In this document: piece after piece, positions 1-8,408 of the stretch
How positions within the stretch are numbered: position 1 is the first letter of the stretch
Layout of the letters: each line of letters starts with the position of its first letter
Assembly: GCA_034927505.1 (NCBI GenBank)
Contig: JAYFPY010000008.1
Span: 6,716-70,715 of the forward strand
DNA from: RUG100 sp034927505
GTDB taxonomy: Bacteria > Bacillota > Clostridia > Peptostreptococcales > Anaerovoracaceae
Length of the DNA stretch: 64,000 nt
Direction of reading: 5' to 3'
Notes under the pieces: model-generated
What the model was told of the DNA's origin: nothing
Seen by the model: only the letters and a program-made list of their open reading frames with translations
The model's database searches: none
Made by a program: the position numbers and the translations under genes

Positions 1-521
1 TAAGAGTTGAAGTCTTTATCTTCTATCGTTTTTACTTCTTCCAAATCTGCTAATTCCCATTCATATTCTCTTTTTATCTTTTCATTTGTCTCTACTGAAT
101 TATTATAGTATTCTGTGCAATCATCATTATCAATAATATTCAATTCCTCTTCTTCAATCATTATCCTGCGTATTACGCTTTCAATTATGCATCTAAAATC
201 ATCAAACGGGAGATACACACCCCTCGAATCATTAAAATATGTTGTTCGAGTTATTATCCTAACTTGTGATTTTAGCCATTCATAAGGATCCCATTTGCTC
301 TTTGGCTTCATTTCAAATTTCGAACACAAGAAGCTTACAATATGATTATATGTTTCAGAGGCCTTTTTTTCATCATATACAATTACTGCTGCTTGAAGTC
401 GCACACATAGGTCAACATATCTTAAATATGTTCCTTGATCCCATCCAACCTTTTTCAAAGAATCATAGGATAGCGGCTTTGTGGTTTCATTTTCTACAAA
501 CAATTTTAATAAAGAATTCAT
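1..521 (-). CDS. Unknown protein, C-terminus beyond the left edge
   Basis: An open frame runs leftwards from an ATG at 521-519 off the window, giving 173 complete codons without a stop. The start is chosen because GAGAGGAG lies just upstream. The product is acidic and soluble-looking, with no signal peptide or membrane segment; near residues 75-90 it has a Trp/Tyr-rich stretch (KWDPYEWLKSQV) and its end is rich in Glu, Asp and Asn. I recognise no family. It follows the nuclease gene at 580 by 58 bases on the same strand and could be cotranscribed with it. A second small frame at 487-561, with GGAGGG in front, overlaps its start and may be a leader or chance. The AT-rich codon use resembles the orphan gene at 1905 and not the housekeeping genes. 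Confidence 0.7.
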   Translation of the reverse strand, partial: MNSLLKLFVENETTKPLSYDSLKKVGWDQGTYLRYVDLCVRLQAAVIVYDEKKASETYNHIVSFLCSKFEMKPKSKWDPYEWLKSQVRIITRTTYFNDSRGVYLPFDDFRCIIESVIRRIMIEEEELNIIDNDDCTEYYNNSVETNEKIKREYEWELADLEEVKTIEDKDFNS

Positions 522-579
522 CTTTTGCTCCTCTCAATTTCAAATTCAAGAAAAAACACATTGTCCCTCCTATCAAACA

Positions 580-1605
580 TTACTTCACCTTAACCTTCTT
601 TACTTTACTCCATCCGCTGTAATACGTCTTCCCACCAGATTTCTTATATGCCCTTACCTTCACCTGATGGTATTTCTTGCTTTTCAGCCTCTTGATCGTC
701 CGGCTGGTCTTCTTCGTCTTTATATACTTATGTTTGTTTGGTCCCATCTTCCGGAACGCGATCTGATATCCGCTGGCCCCGGAGCACTTTTTCCATCTTA
801 CGTATACACTCTTTTTCTTTGCCTTTACTTTTGACCATTTGGGCGTGCTTGGCTTCGTTGCCACTGACCCCGTCAGCTTACTTGCCCCTGTAGCGTAGTC
901 TATCGATATGCCAGGCTGCACGTTGTAGCAGAATACGCAGAAGTTAATAGCTTCATCTTCTATGGATTCACCTTCCATGATAACGCCTGATGCCACTTCA
1001 TTGTTTCCCTGGAATACCGGTATAACCCTATAAAGCACATGGTTTGATGTTCTTGTCCTTACATATGATGCGACTTTGTTTTCAAAGCCCACCATGCCTG
1101 TAGCTGAGTCTCCTACGTTAAGAAACCGGGTCCCTGTTATGAGATCCTTCTGGCAATATGCTTTCTTCGCATTTACGTTATCTACTCCGGTGAGTTGAAA
1201 GCCGATCAAATGGCAACGGTTATACAGCCATGATGAAGGAATCAAGCTATATTTTGCCTGGATCCATCCGCTTGGATATATCGCAGAGATGCTGCCTCTG
1301 CTATATGTCGGCATCAAAGATTTATTCAGACTCGCGTATGCAACGCCGCATCTTCCTTCACTGTCCAGATTACTGTATCTTTCAAATGCTGTTTTGCCAG
1401 ATGCCTTTTCTGCATCAGTGAATGTTGGATCATTGCTATGAACGGCCTCATACGAGTCACCGTCATATTTAGGAATGTTATATCCTTTATACGTAAAAGC
1501 GGCCACACCTGACTGGTAGGCTGCATATGCCGGCGCCATACCAACAACGGTGCATAGCATTACCGTAGCCAGTAATAACGTACCTATCCTCTTTGGCTTA
1601 AACAT
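580..1605 (-). CDS. Secreted DNA/RNA non-specific endonuclease with C-terminal Fn3-like domain
   Basis: The protein (about 341 residues) begins with a basic N-terminus, a hydrophobic core and an Ala-X-Ala site near residue 30, a Sec signal peptide. Residues about 75-250 match the EndA/Spd-like (DNA-entry nuclease) family: NRCHLIG around His133 replaces the usual DRGH or NRSH motif, followed by QLTG, NLITGTR-like (DLITGTR) and FLN, which supply the catalytic His and the metal-binding Asn. Such enzymes cut extracellular DNA and RNA for nutrition, DNA uptake or trap escape. Residues about 252-342 are Lys-rich with WSKVKAKKKSVYVRWKK and SGYQIAFRK, a fibronectin type III-like fold that may bind the cell surface. 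GGAGGA at 1611-1616 is 5 bases from the ATG at 1605 and only 2 from the ATG at 1608, so I prefer 1605. A promoter lies at 1653-1681. Confidence 0.88.
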   Translation of the reverse strand: MFKPKRIGTLLLATVMLCTVVGMAPAYAAYQSGVAAFTYKGYNIPKYDGDSYEAVHSNDPTFTDAEKASGKTAFERYSNLDSEGRCGVAYASLNKSLMPTYSRGSISAIYPSGWIQAKYSLIPSSWLYNRCHLIGFQLTGVDNVNAKKAYCQKDLITGTRFLNVGDSATGMVGFENKVASYVRTRTSNHVLYRVIPVFQGNNEVASGVIMEGESIEDEAINFCVFCYNVQPGISIDYATGASKLTGSVATKPSTPKWSKVKAKKKSVYVRWKKCSGASGYQIAFRKMGPNKHKYIKTKKTSRTIKRLKSKKYHQVKVRAYKKSGGKTYYSGWSKVKKVKVK

Positions 1606-1652
1606 CATGATCCTCCATTGATACCCGTTCTAAACCCACGTTGTAATATTAT

Positions 1653-1681
1653 AACATATTTTGTATATGATAATGGGTCAA
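1653..1681 (-). promoter_or_regulatory. Sigma-A-type promoter of the nuclease gene
   Basis: On the minus strand TTGACC (1681-1676) is followed after 17 bases by TATGTT (1658-1653). A second possible -10, TGTTATAAT, overlaps it slightly downstream. It is the only good promoter between the nuclease start and the divergent gene at 1905. Confidence 0.55.
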
Positions 1682-1800
1682 AAAATGGAGCTTTGTGATA
1701 AGTTTTATGTTGATCCAGATAAAAAAAGAACCAACATGTGGTTATCGGCACTCCGGGTACAATTCCCTTCATCGATGTTGATGTTAAGTCATTACTTTTA

Positions 1801-1809
1801 TGATATAAT
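1801..1809 (+). promoter_or_regulatory. Extended -10 promoter for the plus-strand orphan gene
   Basis: TGATATAAT at 1801-1809 is a perfect extended -10 (TG-N-TATAAT). Upstream, TTGATG at 1778 is spaced too far (20 bases) for a normal -35, as is often tolerated with extended -10 promoters. It lies 96 bases before the ATG at 1905. Confidence 0.45.
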
Positions 1810-1904
1810 CTATGGGCAATTAAGGTAATGGAGAAGCAGAGGGCAGTAATGTATATTAGATCAGTACTTGCGCCTCACTTTCTCTCTTGAAAGGAATAAG
1901 CCCT

Positions 1905-3254
1905 ATGAATTGTGCTACTATTTACAATCAATTAAAACACATTAAACCATTTACCCTGGGACTTGATATGGCAGAAAGCCCATATTGGATAAAGTTAAAT
2001 TCCATTTATGAAAAAGTGTATTCGGAGTATTATATAAACAATATCTCCCTTGATGAAATGCAGTCTCAAAAAAAAGAAATGCATAAAATAGAAATGGAGT
2101 TATATGAATATAAAACCAGTCGTATCAAAAGCGGCAATATATGTGAATACAACGAAAGTGTCCTATATAACTTATGGCTGCTAGATGATTTGAATTCAAC
2201 GCAAGCACTAAATGATGTACCGGATGACAGTGTTTTCTTTTGGAATTTTAATACTCCATTTACTGTGCTTGAATTTGAAAGTTATATATCATGGAGAACT
2301 ATTTTACGGCAACGGAAAGATCCTGAAATATACCCTTGCCCTTTTATTATTCCATATCTAAAGGGCCTTGAATACTACATTGAAGGAAAAACGGTATTAG
2401 AAACATGGGAAAAATATTCATTTCTTGAAAATTTATTAGAGAAGAATTATGAAAGCATCATACAAAGTGAAGTTGTAACATTTTCTGATAAACACCGAGT
2501 AAATGATGCAAGAAACAAACTTCGATATGTTCATGATTCAATGTTTAAATTTGGGATATTTTTTAATGATGATAATCCCGAAATAAATGATTTTATCGTT
2601 AAGCAATTATACAAAATGTATCCGGATGAAGTTATCAAGGAACGAATAGCACATTTTGATTTTTTGGATTCATATGATTTTATACGTGAGCATACTAATG
2701 GCATCGCCAGAACTAAAAGTGTGTTTTATAAATCACATCTGGAATTAATCAAAACTGGTTTCAGCGAACTAATGAAAAATACTACTGTCTATTTACATGA
2801 TAAGGGTATTGATATATTAGATCTATGGGTAGGTGTTAAACGTAAGCATTCAGAACATAGTTCACATTTATCATTTATCATAAATGTACCAAGATTTAAA
2901 GAAAAGAGTTTTTTGCTTTATGATGGACTAGTAAAGATAGACTTGCAGCATAACGGGCTGTTTTCAAACGCAAGAACATTCATTGAAGATAATAAAGGCC
3001 GTTTAGTATTTAATCTACGTAGTACTTTTGAAATACCATTCTTATTGCTAGAGAAGGAAATAAAAAATCAGTTGGGCATACATGCAAGATTTAAAGTAAA
3101 ATCAGACTCCATGGAGCGTACAATAAAATTCAATTCTCTAAAAAAAGGCGATCCAATATATGATTTATATCATATATTCTTAGGTAAAGAGTATTATACC
3201 GTAGTCCAAGAATCCGTAAAAAAAGCTATGTCGCTGCAACATATAACGAAATGA
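1905..3254 (+). CDS. Unknown 449-residue protein, AT-rich, probably acquired
   Basis: This is the only confident plus-strand gene in the window. The ATG at 1905 is preceded by AAAGGA at a 9-base spacing; the TTG at 1887 would place that ribosome-binding site inside the gene, so I reject it. The product has no signal peptide or obvious membrane segment. It is rich in Tyr, Phe, Lys and Glu, with mixed helical stretches, an aromatic patch around residues 110-135 (FFWNFNTPFTVLEFESY) and a central DFLDSYDFIREH. No nucleotide-binding or catalytic motif is recognisable. Its strong A/T bias at third positions (AAA, ATA, TTT) contrasts with every minus-strand neighbour, suggesting horizontal transfer. 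It sits alone between two divergent features, next to a truncated secretion ATPase, typical of island cargo. Function unknown; a defence or phage-related role is possible but unproven. Confidence 0.75.
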   Translation: MNCATIYNQLKHIKPFTLGLDMAESPYWIKLNSIYEKVYSEYYINNISLDEMQSQKKEMHKIEMELYEYKTSRIKSGNICEYNESVLYNLWLLDDLNSTQALNDVPDDSVFFWNFNTPFTVLEFESYISWRTILRQRKDPEIYPCPFIIPYLKGLEYYIEGKTVLETWEKYSFLENLLEKNYESIIQSEVVTFSDKHRVNDARNKLRYVHDSMFKFGIFFNDDNPEINDFIVKQLYKMYPDEVIKERIAHFDFLDSYDFIREHTNGIARTKSVFYKSHLELIKTGFSELMKNTTVYLHDKGIDILDLWVGVKRKHSEHSSHLSFIINVPRFKEKSFLLYDGLVKIDLQHNGLFSNARTFIEDNKGRLVFNLRSTFEIPFLLLEKEIKNQLGIHARFKVKSDSMERTIKFNSLKKGDPIYDLYHIFLGKEYYTVVQESVKKAMSLQHITK

Positions 3255-3454
3255 TATATCTTAAATCATTCTGTTTTCAAATACGGTCTTTTGCGCAAAT
3301 GTTACACGCGCTTTCTTAGACTGCTTTTGAACTAATGCGCGAATGATTATTCTCCGAGTTTTTACTCAATTTATTAAAAATAGCCATGTATTTACACCAC
3401 ATATAATGCCCACAAACCCCTGAAAATGCGCGTTCTTAAATGGGGTACATACTA
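3255..3454. other. Gene-free AT-rich junction segment
   Basis: Between the orphan gene and the truncated secretion ATPase are 200 bases without a credible gene. Near the right end, at about 3457-3468, is a short dyad (CGAC-T-GTCG) lying exactly where homology to the ATPase stops. I see no clear terminator, insertion-sequence end or tRNA remnant. Confidence 0.4.
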
Positions 3455-4384
3455 CTATCGACTGTCGTAAATACCCTTCACAGAATTCCCATGTCCTGTC
3501 GAAAGGCTGCCGTCGTGTCCGGTGTTCATTGCATTTATCATATCCATCACTTCACTGCCTCTTACCTCACCGACGATTATCCTGTCGGGACGCATGCGCA
3601 GCGAAGTCTTGATGAGCCGGGACATCCCTACCTGTCCCTTTCCTTCCGTATTGGCATTTTTGCATTCCATGCGCACCAGGTTATCTATATTGTTTATCTG
3701 CAGCTCAGCGGAATCTTCTATGACGATCACTCTCTCTTCTTCCGGTATATAGTCCGACAGTACTTTGAGGAAAGTGGTCTTGCCCGAAGATGTGCCTCCG
3801 CTGATAAAACAGTTGTATCCGCTCATTACCAGTTCTTTCAGAAATGCGGCGCACTCCCCGGTCAAGGTCCCCATGCCTATCAGGTCATCCATATCGAAAG
3901 CCTTCTCCGGGAATTTTCTTATAGTCAGCACCGGACCGTCCAGTGCGATATTTTTATAAACGCCGTTGACTCTCGATCCGTCTGGCAGTCTTGCATCCAC
4001 TATTGGATTCAGTTCATTGATCTCACGGTGTACCCTAGCCGATATCCTTCTGATGACTTCCTCCAGGTCGGAAGTCTCTTCAAAGGCCGAGTCTGTTTTC
4101 TCTATGCATCCGTATTTTTCTATAAATATATTTTCTCTGCCATTCACCATTATTTCCGATACATCTTTGTCGTCTATATACGGCTGCAGAATATCCAGAT
4201 CTGACCGCAGGGAGTAGAATATCCTGTCAATAAGGTCTTTCAATTGACCTGTACTGCAGGCGATCAGATCCGGATGAGTAAAGATAGTATCTTCTATCAC
4301 TGTTCTGGCCCTGTCATCGCTGACGGTCTTCTCGGACAGAGAGAGTTTTTCCCTTATTTCATTTACTGTTTCTTTTACATTCAT
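3455..4384 (-). pseudogene. cpaF: Truncated TadA/CpaF-type secretion ATPase
   Basis: Residues 1-304 are a clear TadA/CpaF (type II/IV secretion, GspE superfamily) ATPase: an N-terminal domain with YIDDKDVSEIMVNG, RLPDGSRVNG, Walker A GGTSSGKTT (196-204), Asp box VIVIEDSAELQ, Walker B RIIVGEVRG (268-276) and His box GHDGSLSTGH (290-299). Family members then continue for about 70-100 residues beginning with a Met-X-X-Arg-Leu-Glu helix; here the frame reads only IYDSR and stops at TAG. The missing C-terminal part contacts neighbouring subunits of the hexamer, so the product is probably inactive. The gene still has its own promoter (4421-4450). No tadB, tadC or flp gene follows; instead an AT-rich segment starts. 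I infer truncation by insertion or deletion. A functional short form is less likely. Confidence 0.85.
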
Positions 4385-4420
4385 TAGCTTTATTTCCTTT
4401 ATTTTCCTTTCGTGTTACTG

Positions 4421-4450
4421 CATTATAAAACGACTGCCTCAAACATGGCA
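4421..4450 (-). promoter_or_regulatory. Promoter of the truncated cpaF gene
   Basis: Minus-strand TTGCCA (4450-4445), an 18-base spacer and TATAAT (4426-4421). The -35 box and spacer lie within the terminator hairpin of the upstream operon, so terminator and promoter share sequence. Confidence 0.6.
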
Positions 4451-4457
4451 ATCGTTT
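4426..4457 (-). terminator. Terminator of the nptA-phoP-phoR-kef operon
   Basis: AAAACGATTGCC and GGCAGTCGTTTT form a 12-bp stem (one G-T pair) with an 8-base loop on the minus strand, 59 bases after the antiporter stop. The U-rich 3' arm serves as the run of T. Confidence 0.6.
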
Positions 4458-4515
4458 TAAAAAAGTAGTGTTTGAAAATGCATTTCCTGTGGGGGAAATA
4501 CCGTTGGGCGTTTTA

Positions 4516-6813
4516 TCAGCCTTCCGTGATCAGATCATCTTTGATCAGTAGTTCAGCCGTCTCTTCGGTGCCTACCACCCACAGCACATCCTTTTCATGT
4601 ATGACTGTATTTATATCCGGATCGACCATAGGGTAATTATGTCTCTCTATACCGACGATGAATCCGTTGTACTTCTCTCTGAAGCCGCTGTTCTTCACGG
4701 TTTTTCTGATGAAAGGAGAATTCTTCTCAACAGGGACCGCAACATATATTATCTGATCTTCCGGCGGTATACCGTCGAATACCTGTCCGTACAGATACTC
4801 CTTCATGGGAACCAGCGGCCGGTCCGGCGTTTTGATGTTTTCATCTCTTTCCAACAGCAGCAGATAGGCGTCCAGCTCGTCCCTGGTCCCTATCAGCTGT
4901 ATCACGTCTCCCTTTTTTACCGGTATGTCTCCCTTTGGGATATTGTAATGCGTGTCTCCGCGCACCAGCTTTATTACTCGCATATCAAATAGTCTGTTGT
5001 CATAGACTTCTGCAACAGTCTGCATATCATAGGGATCGAATACGACGAATTCCGACACGTACAGCCTGTCTCTCATCCATCCTGCAGTCTTAGACTCGTC
5101 CTTTCGACGCTGCAATACTTTTTCGTTGATGTTGGCCACAAACCTTGCTTCTATCTTTATGGCACTGCTCTTGAAGAAATCTATGCGGGCAATGACGAAT
5201 ATTATTACCAGAGCTATTATCAGCAGCAGCCACCAGGGCAGCCTGAAATAATGCCGTATGACAAGAATGAAGAACATGGCTGCAATGACGATCTGTCCCG
5301 CCCGGAGCAGTGTCAGCGGCAGTCTGTTCGTCTTGCTTTTGATCCACAGTTTGATGAACAGATTGTTTTTTCTATGTATCATTATACTGGCCGGAACAAA
5401 AAGAATGGCGCATGTCAGTATGGTAAGTGTAAGGTTATCTGCAATACCCGGCAGATAAGGCCGTACCAGATCTGCAAGGAAGCCTGTGCTGAAAAAATAT
5501 ACAGTGAACATCAACGCGCCGCATATGAATGTTCTTGTAAAATATCTCCCCCAAAATCTTTTCCAGTCGTCATCCCGTTCTTTTGTATTGTTGGATTCCG
5601 ATGTGTACTGCCGCAGAAATCTCTTCAGGTTTTTCGGAAGCATCCTGCTGATGATCACATATGCTCTGTCGGAATTTTTTATGAATACAGGCGTCGTGCA
5701 TATAGTTATTACAGAGACGCACACGATGACCGGATAAAGGAAGTCGCTGATCACTCCCAGTGAATTGCCCATTGCAGCTATTATAAAAGAGAACTCGCCT
5801 ATCTGCACCATGGAGAACCCGCCTCTCACGGCAGTCTTCAGCGTCCGTCCGGAAAACAGGATGCCCAGAGTGGCGAATATCATCTGCCCCAGGATGGTCA
5901 CTGCAGTGATTATGATGATCGGCACTACGTATTTTACCAGTATATCCGGTTCCACCATCATACCTACCGACACAAAAAATACTGCGCCGAAAAGATCTTT
6001 CAAAGGTCTGACAAGCCTGTCGATATGTTCTCCTTTGACGGTCCCGCCCAGTATGGATCCTCCCATGAAAGCACCAAGAGCTTCCGAAAATCCAATCAGA
6101 TATGAAATCACTACCATGCCAAAGCATATGGCGACCGACGCCAGCAGCAGCAGTTCATCGTTCATCAGTTTATCTGTTTTTCTCAGCAGAGTCGGTATCA
6201 GATATATGCCCAGCACCAGCCATATCATCAGGAACAGCAGCAGCTTTCCCAGCTCGAAGGTCATTTCGATCCCGGATACGCTTTTCCCCACGGCTATGGT
6301 CGACAATACTACCATTACAAAAATGCCGCATATGTCTTCTATGACCATGGTGCTGATCACCAGAGAAGCAAATCCTTCTTTCTTCAGTTTATACTCTTCA
6401 TAGGCCTTCATTATGACCATGGTAGAAGATATGGAGATCATGCATCCGAGAAAAATGCTGTCCATCCTGGCAAATCCCAGAGCACTGCCGGTCACTGTGC
6501 CCAGTATGATCATGGCGGTCATCACAGTCATGGCGGTCACTATGGCGCTGACCCCGGCCCCGGCCACTTTCTTGAAACTGAATTCCAGGCCGAGAGCAAA
6601 CATGAGGAACACTATTCCTATATTCGCCCAGTCGTTTATATTGCTGACTTCCACTATGGTGGGCAGATAAACAAAATTTGGGCTTATGAGAAAGCCCGCA
6701 AGTATATATCCCAGTATCACCGGGAGTTTCAGTTTTCTGAATATAAGTGTTATCAGAGTACAGGCTACAGTAATGAGAGCCATGTCCCTGATAAAGAAAT
6801 CAAGATTCCCCAT
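4516..6813 (-). CDS. CPA2-family cation/proton antiporter with two RCK_C domains
   Basis: A 765-residue membrane protein of the KefB/NapA (CPA2) family. Residues about 5-385 hold 12-13 membrane segments including LPVILGYILAGFLISP, MFALGLEFS, the discontinuous helix region ISSTMVIMKAYEEY and EALGAFMGGSILGG. A second cluster of four or five membrane segments at about 430-545 is an unusual insertion. The cytoplasmic end has two TrkA-C (RCK_C) modules, about 590-675 and 690-765, but no Rossmann-type TrkA-N domain with a Gly-rich loop, so regulation by a small ligand other than NAD(H) is likely. It should exchange K+ or Na+ for H+. It is the last gene of the phosphate operon, 18 bases after phoR, with GAGGG before the ATG. 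Antiporter family is sure; the transported ion is not. Confidence 0.9.
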   Translation of the reverse strand: MGNLDFFIRDMALITVACTLITLIFRKLKLPVILGYILAGFLISPNFVYLPTIVEVSNINDWANIGIVFLMFALGLEFSFKKVAGAGVSAIVTAMTVMTAMIILGTVTGSALGFARMDSIFLGCMISISSTMVIMKAYEEYKLKKEGFASLVISTMVIEDICGIFVMVVLSTIAVGKSVSGIEMTFELGKLLLFLMIWLVLGIYLIPTLLRKTDKLMNDELLLLASVAICFGMVVISYLIGFSEALGAFMGGSILGGTVKGEHIDRLVRPLKDLFGAVFFVSVGMMVEPDILVKYVVPIIIITAVTILGQMIFATLGILFSGRTLKTAVRGGFSMVQIGEFSFIIAAMGNSLGVISDFLYPVIVCVSVITICTTPVFIKNSDRAYVIISRMLPKNLKRFLRQYTSESNNTKERDDDWKRFWGRYFTRTFICGALMFTVYFFSTGFLADLVRPYLPGIADNLTLTILTCAILFVPASIMIHRKNNLFIKLWIKSKTNRLPLTLLRAGQIVIAAMFFILVIRHYFRLPWWLLLIIALVIIFVIARIDFFKSSAIKIEARFVANINEKVLQRRKDESKTAGWMRDRLYVSEFVVFDPYDMQTVAEVYDNRLFDMRVIKLVRGDTHYNIPKGDIPVKKGDVIQLIGTRDELDAYLLLLERDENIKTPDRPLVPMKEYLYGQVFDGIPPEDQIIYVAVPVEKNSPFIRKTVKNSGFREKYNGFIVGIERHNYPMVDPDINTVIHEKDVLWVVGTEETAELLIKDDLITEG

Positions 6814-6831
6814 AAAACCCTCGCTTCCCTG

Positions 6832-7710
6832 TTATGAAAAGAAAATGTAAAACGTTGTTCCACTGCCCAGTTCACTTTCGACTTTTATCTTTGCCTTGAA
6901 CAGCACTGCTATGTGCTTGACTATGGACAGTCCCAGACCGGTGCCTCCCACCTTTCTGGACCTTGATTTGTCTACCCGATAAAACCTTTCGAACAGTCTT
7001 TCAAGATTTTCTTCTGAGATGCCTATACCTTCATCTTTGATCCGGATCACGACCTTTCCGTCTTTCAGGTATCCGTCTATCCAGACCCGTCCTCCTCTGT
7101 TGGAATATTTGATCCCGTTCTCCAGTATGTTCACTATCATCTGTCTGAATCTGTCTGCGCTGCCTCGTATCATAAGTCCGTGGCCTACATTGGTGATCAG
7201 TTTGACATCCCTTTCATCGGCAATGGGCTGTATCAATTCAGCAATGTCCTCCACGGCTGACTTTATGTCTATCCGCTCATCCGGAGTTTCACGGTCGCTT
7301 TCGATGTCCGAAAGGACCAGTATGTCCTGTATCAGTCTCTTCAGTCTGGATGTTTCTATTGCCATTATATCCAGGAACCTGCTCCTTATCTCCGGATCCT
7401 CTGCCGCTCCGGCCTGAAGCGTCTCAATGAATCCGGATATGGATGTAAGGGGAGTCTTCAGCTCATGGGTAACGTTTGCAACAAAATCTTTTCTCATGGA
7501 TTCCAGCTGAGCGTTTTCTTCCCGTGTTTCTTCCAGTTCCTTTTTCATCGCCATGACCGGTCTGATCACCAGATGATATATCATCCAGAATCCGGCTCCG
7601 GTAATAACAAAAATGACCGCTGCAAGTATCCATGCGTTTTCCATGAATACAGCCGCCGAAACATCCAGTATCGTAACTATAACAGCTATGAACAGACATC
7701 TCTTTTTCAT
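6832..7710 (-). CDS. phoR: PhoR-like sensor histidine kinase
   Basis: A compact 292-residue kinase. Two membrane segments (about 5-22 and 27-47) are separated by only a few residues, so it has no real extracellular sensor and no HAMP or PAS domain. The DHp helix has VTHELKTPL with His82. The HATPase domain carries the N box ENGIKYS, DEGIGI, the FERFYRVDKSRS segment typical of PhoR, and GGTGLGLSIVKH. Its start overlaps the phoP stop by 4 bases, indicating translational coupling. Together with the symporter and the Pho boxes, this supports a phosphate-starvation kinase that may read its signal through membrane partners such as the Na/Pi transporter. Symbol by analogy; a more general WalK-like role is the main alternative. 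Confidence 0.87.
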   Translation of the reverse strand: MKKRCLFIAVIVTILDVSAAVFMENAWILAAVIFVITGAGFWMIYHLVIRPVMAMKKELEETREENAQLESMRKDFVANVTHELKTPLTSISGFIETLQAGAAEDPEIRSRFLDIMAIETSRLKRLIQDILVLSDIESDRETPDERIDIKSAVEDIAELIQPIADERDVKLITNVGHGLMIRGSADRFRQMIVNILENGIKYSNRGGRVWIDGYLKDGKVVIRIKDEGIGISEENLERLFERFYRVDKSRSRKVGGTGLGLSIVKHIAVLFKAKIKVESELGSGTTFYIFFS

Positions 7711-8396
7711 TTCAGTTTATATCCTTTTCCTCTTATAGTTTCTATATATTTTTCTTCATCGTCATGAAGTTTTTTTCGAAGATATCTGACATGCACATCG
7801 ACGGTCCGCGTTTCGCCCGCGTAGTCGATGCCCCATACTTTATCCAGCAGTTCGTCTCTCGTATAGACATGTCCTCTGTTCTGCGCCAGAAAACCGAGAA
7901 GCTCGAATTCCCGCAAAGTAAGATCCACATCATCACCGTCGACTTTGACTTCGTGTCTGTCAAAGTTGATGGAAAGATCTCCGTCGATTATGACATTGTC
8001 ACGGTCTTCCGGCGTCTGAAAAGCCTCTGCAGTTTCGTATCTTCTTACTACTGCCTTGATCCTGGCCATCAGTTCCCTGATGCCGAAAGGCTTGGATATA
8101 TAATCGTCGGCGCCGAATTCCAGTCCCAGGACTTTATCGATCTCTTCTGATTTTGCGGTAAGCATGATGATAGGGGTGTTGTTTCCTTCGCCCCGAAGTT
8201 CACGGCATATCTCATAGCCATCCTTGCCGGGGAGCATTATATCCAGCAGTACAAGATCCGGCTTTTCCTTGTATATCATAGCTATTCCAAGGGTGCCGTC
8301 TTCTGCCTGTAAAGGCTCGTATCCGTTTGCCTGCAGGTTGTATGTCACCAGTTCTCTAATGCTGGGTTCATCCTCGATTATCAAAATCTTTTTCAT
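7707..8396 (-). CDS. phoP: PhoP/PhoB-like OmpR-family response regulator
   Basis: A 229-residue response regulator. The receiver domain (1-118) has the acidic pair ED at 8-9, phospho-acceptor Asp52 in LVLLDIMLPG, TAK around residue 83 and the conserved Lys in YISKPFG. The C-terminal winged helix (about 133-229) has LTLREFELLGFLAQN, GRHV-like GHVYTRDELLDKVWG and TVDVHVRYLRKKL ending GKGYKLK. It sits between a Na/Pi symporter gene (12 bases upstream) and its cognate kinase (4-base overlap). The ribosome-binding site is poor, so translation may depend on reading through from the upstream gene. Direct PHO boxes before the operon imply autoregulation. Could also be called a WalR/PhoB relative; phosphate is favoured by context. 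Confidence 0.9.
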   Translation of the reverse strand: MKKILIIEDEPSIRELVTYNLQANGYEPLQAEDGTLGIAMIYKEKPDLVLLDIMLPGKDGYEICRELRGEGNNTPIIMLTAKSEEIDKVLGLEFGADDYISKPFGIRELMARIKAVVRRYETAEAFQTPEDRDNVIIDGDLSINFDRHEVKVDGDDVDLTLREFELLGFLAQNRGHVYTRDELLDKVWGIDYAGETRTVDVHVRYLRKKLHDDEEKYIETIRGKGYKLK

Positions 8397-8408
8397 ATTT
8401 CTATTCTA

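Noticed and set aside
487..561. A 24-codon frame with GGAGGG before its ATG, between the nuclease gene and the partial left-edge gene
   Set aside because: It overlaps the start of the left-edge gene in another frame and gives no recognisable peptide; it may only be a coupling leader.
3300..3470. Insertion-sequence end or tRNA attachment site at the cpaF junction
   Set aside because: Only a 9-base dyad is seen; no terminal repeats, target duplication or transposase/integrase gene is in view.
5251..5763. Long plus-strand frames opposite minus-strand genes (for example here and at 14870-15667, 15728-16222 and 55084-55644)
   Set aside because: They lie wholly inside well-identified minus-strand genes, have no ribosome-binding site and give low-complexity or Cys/His-rich chance proteins.
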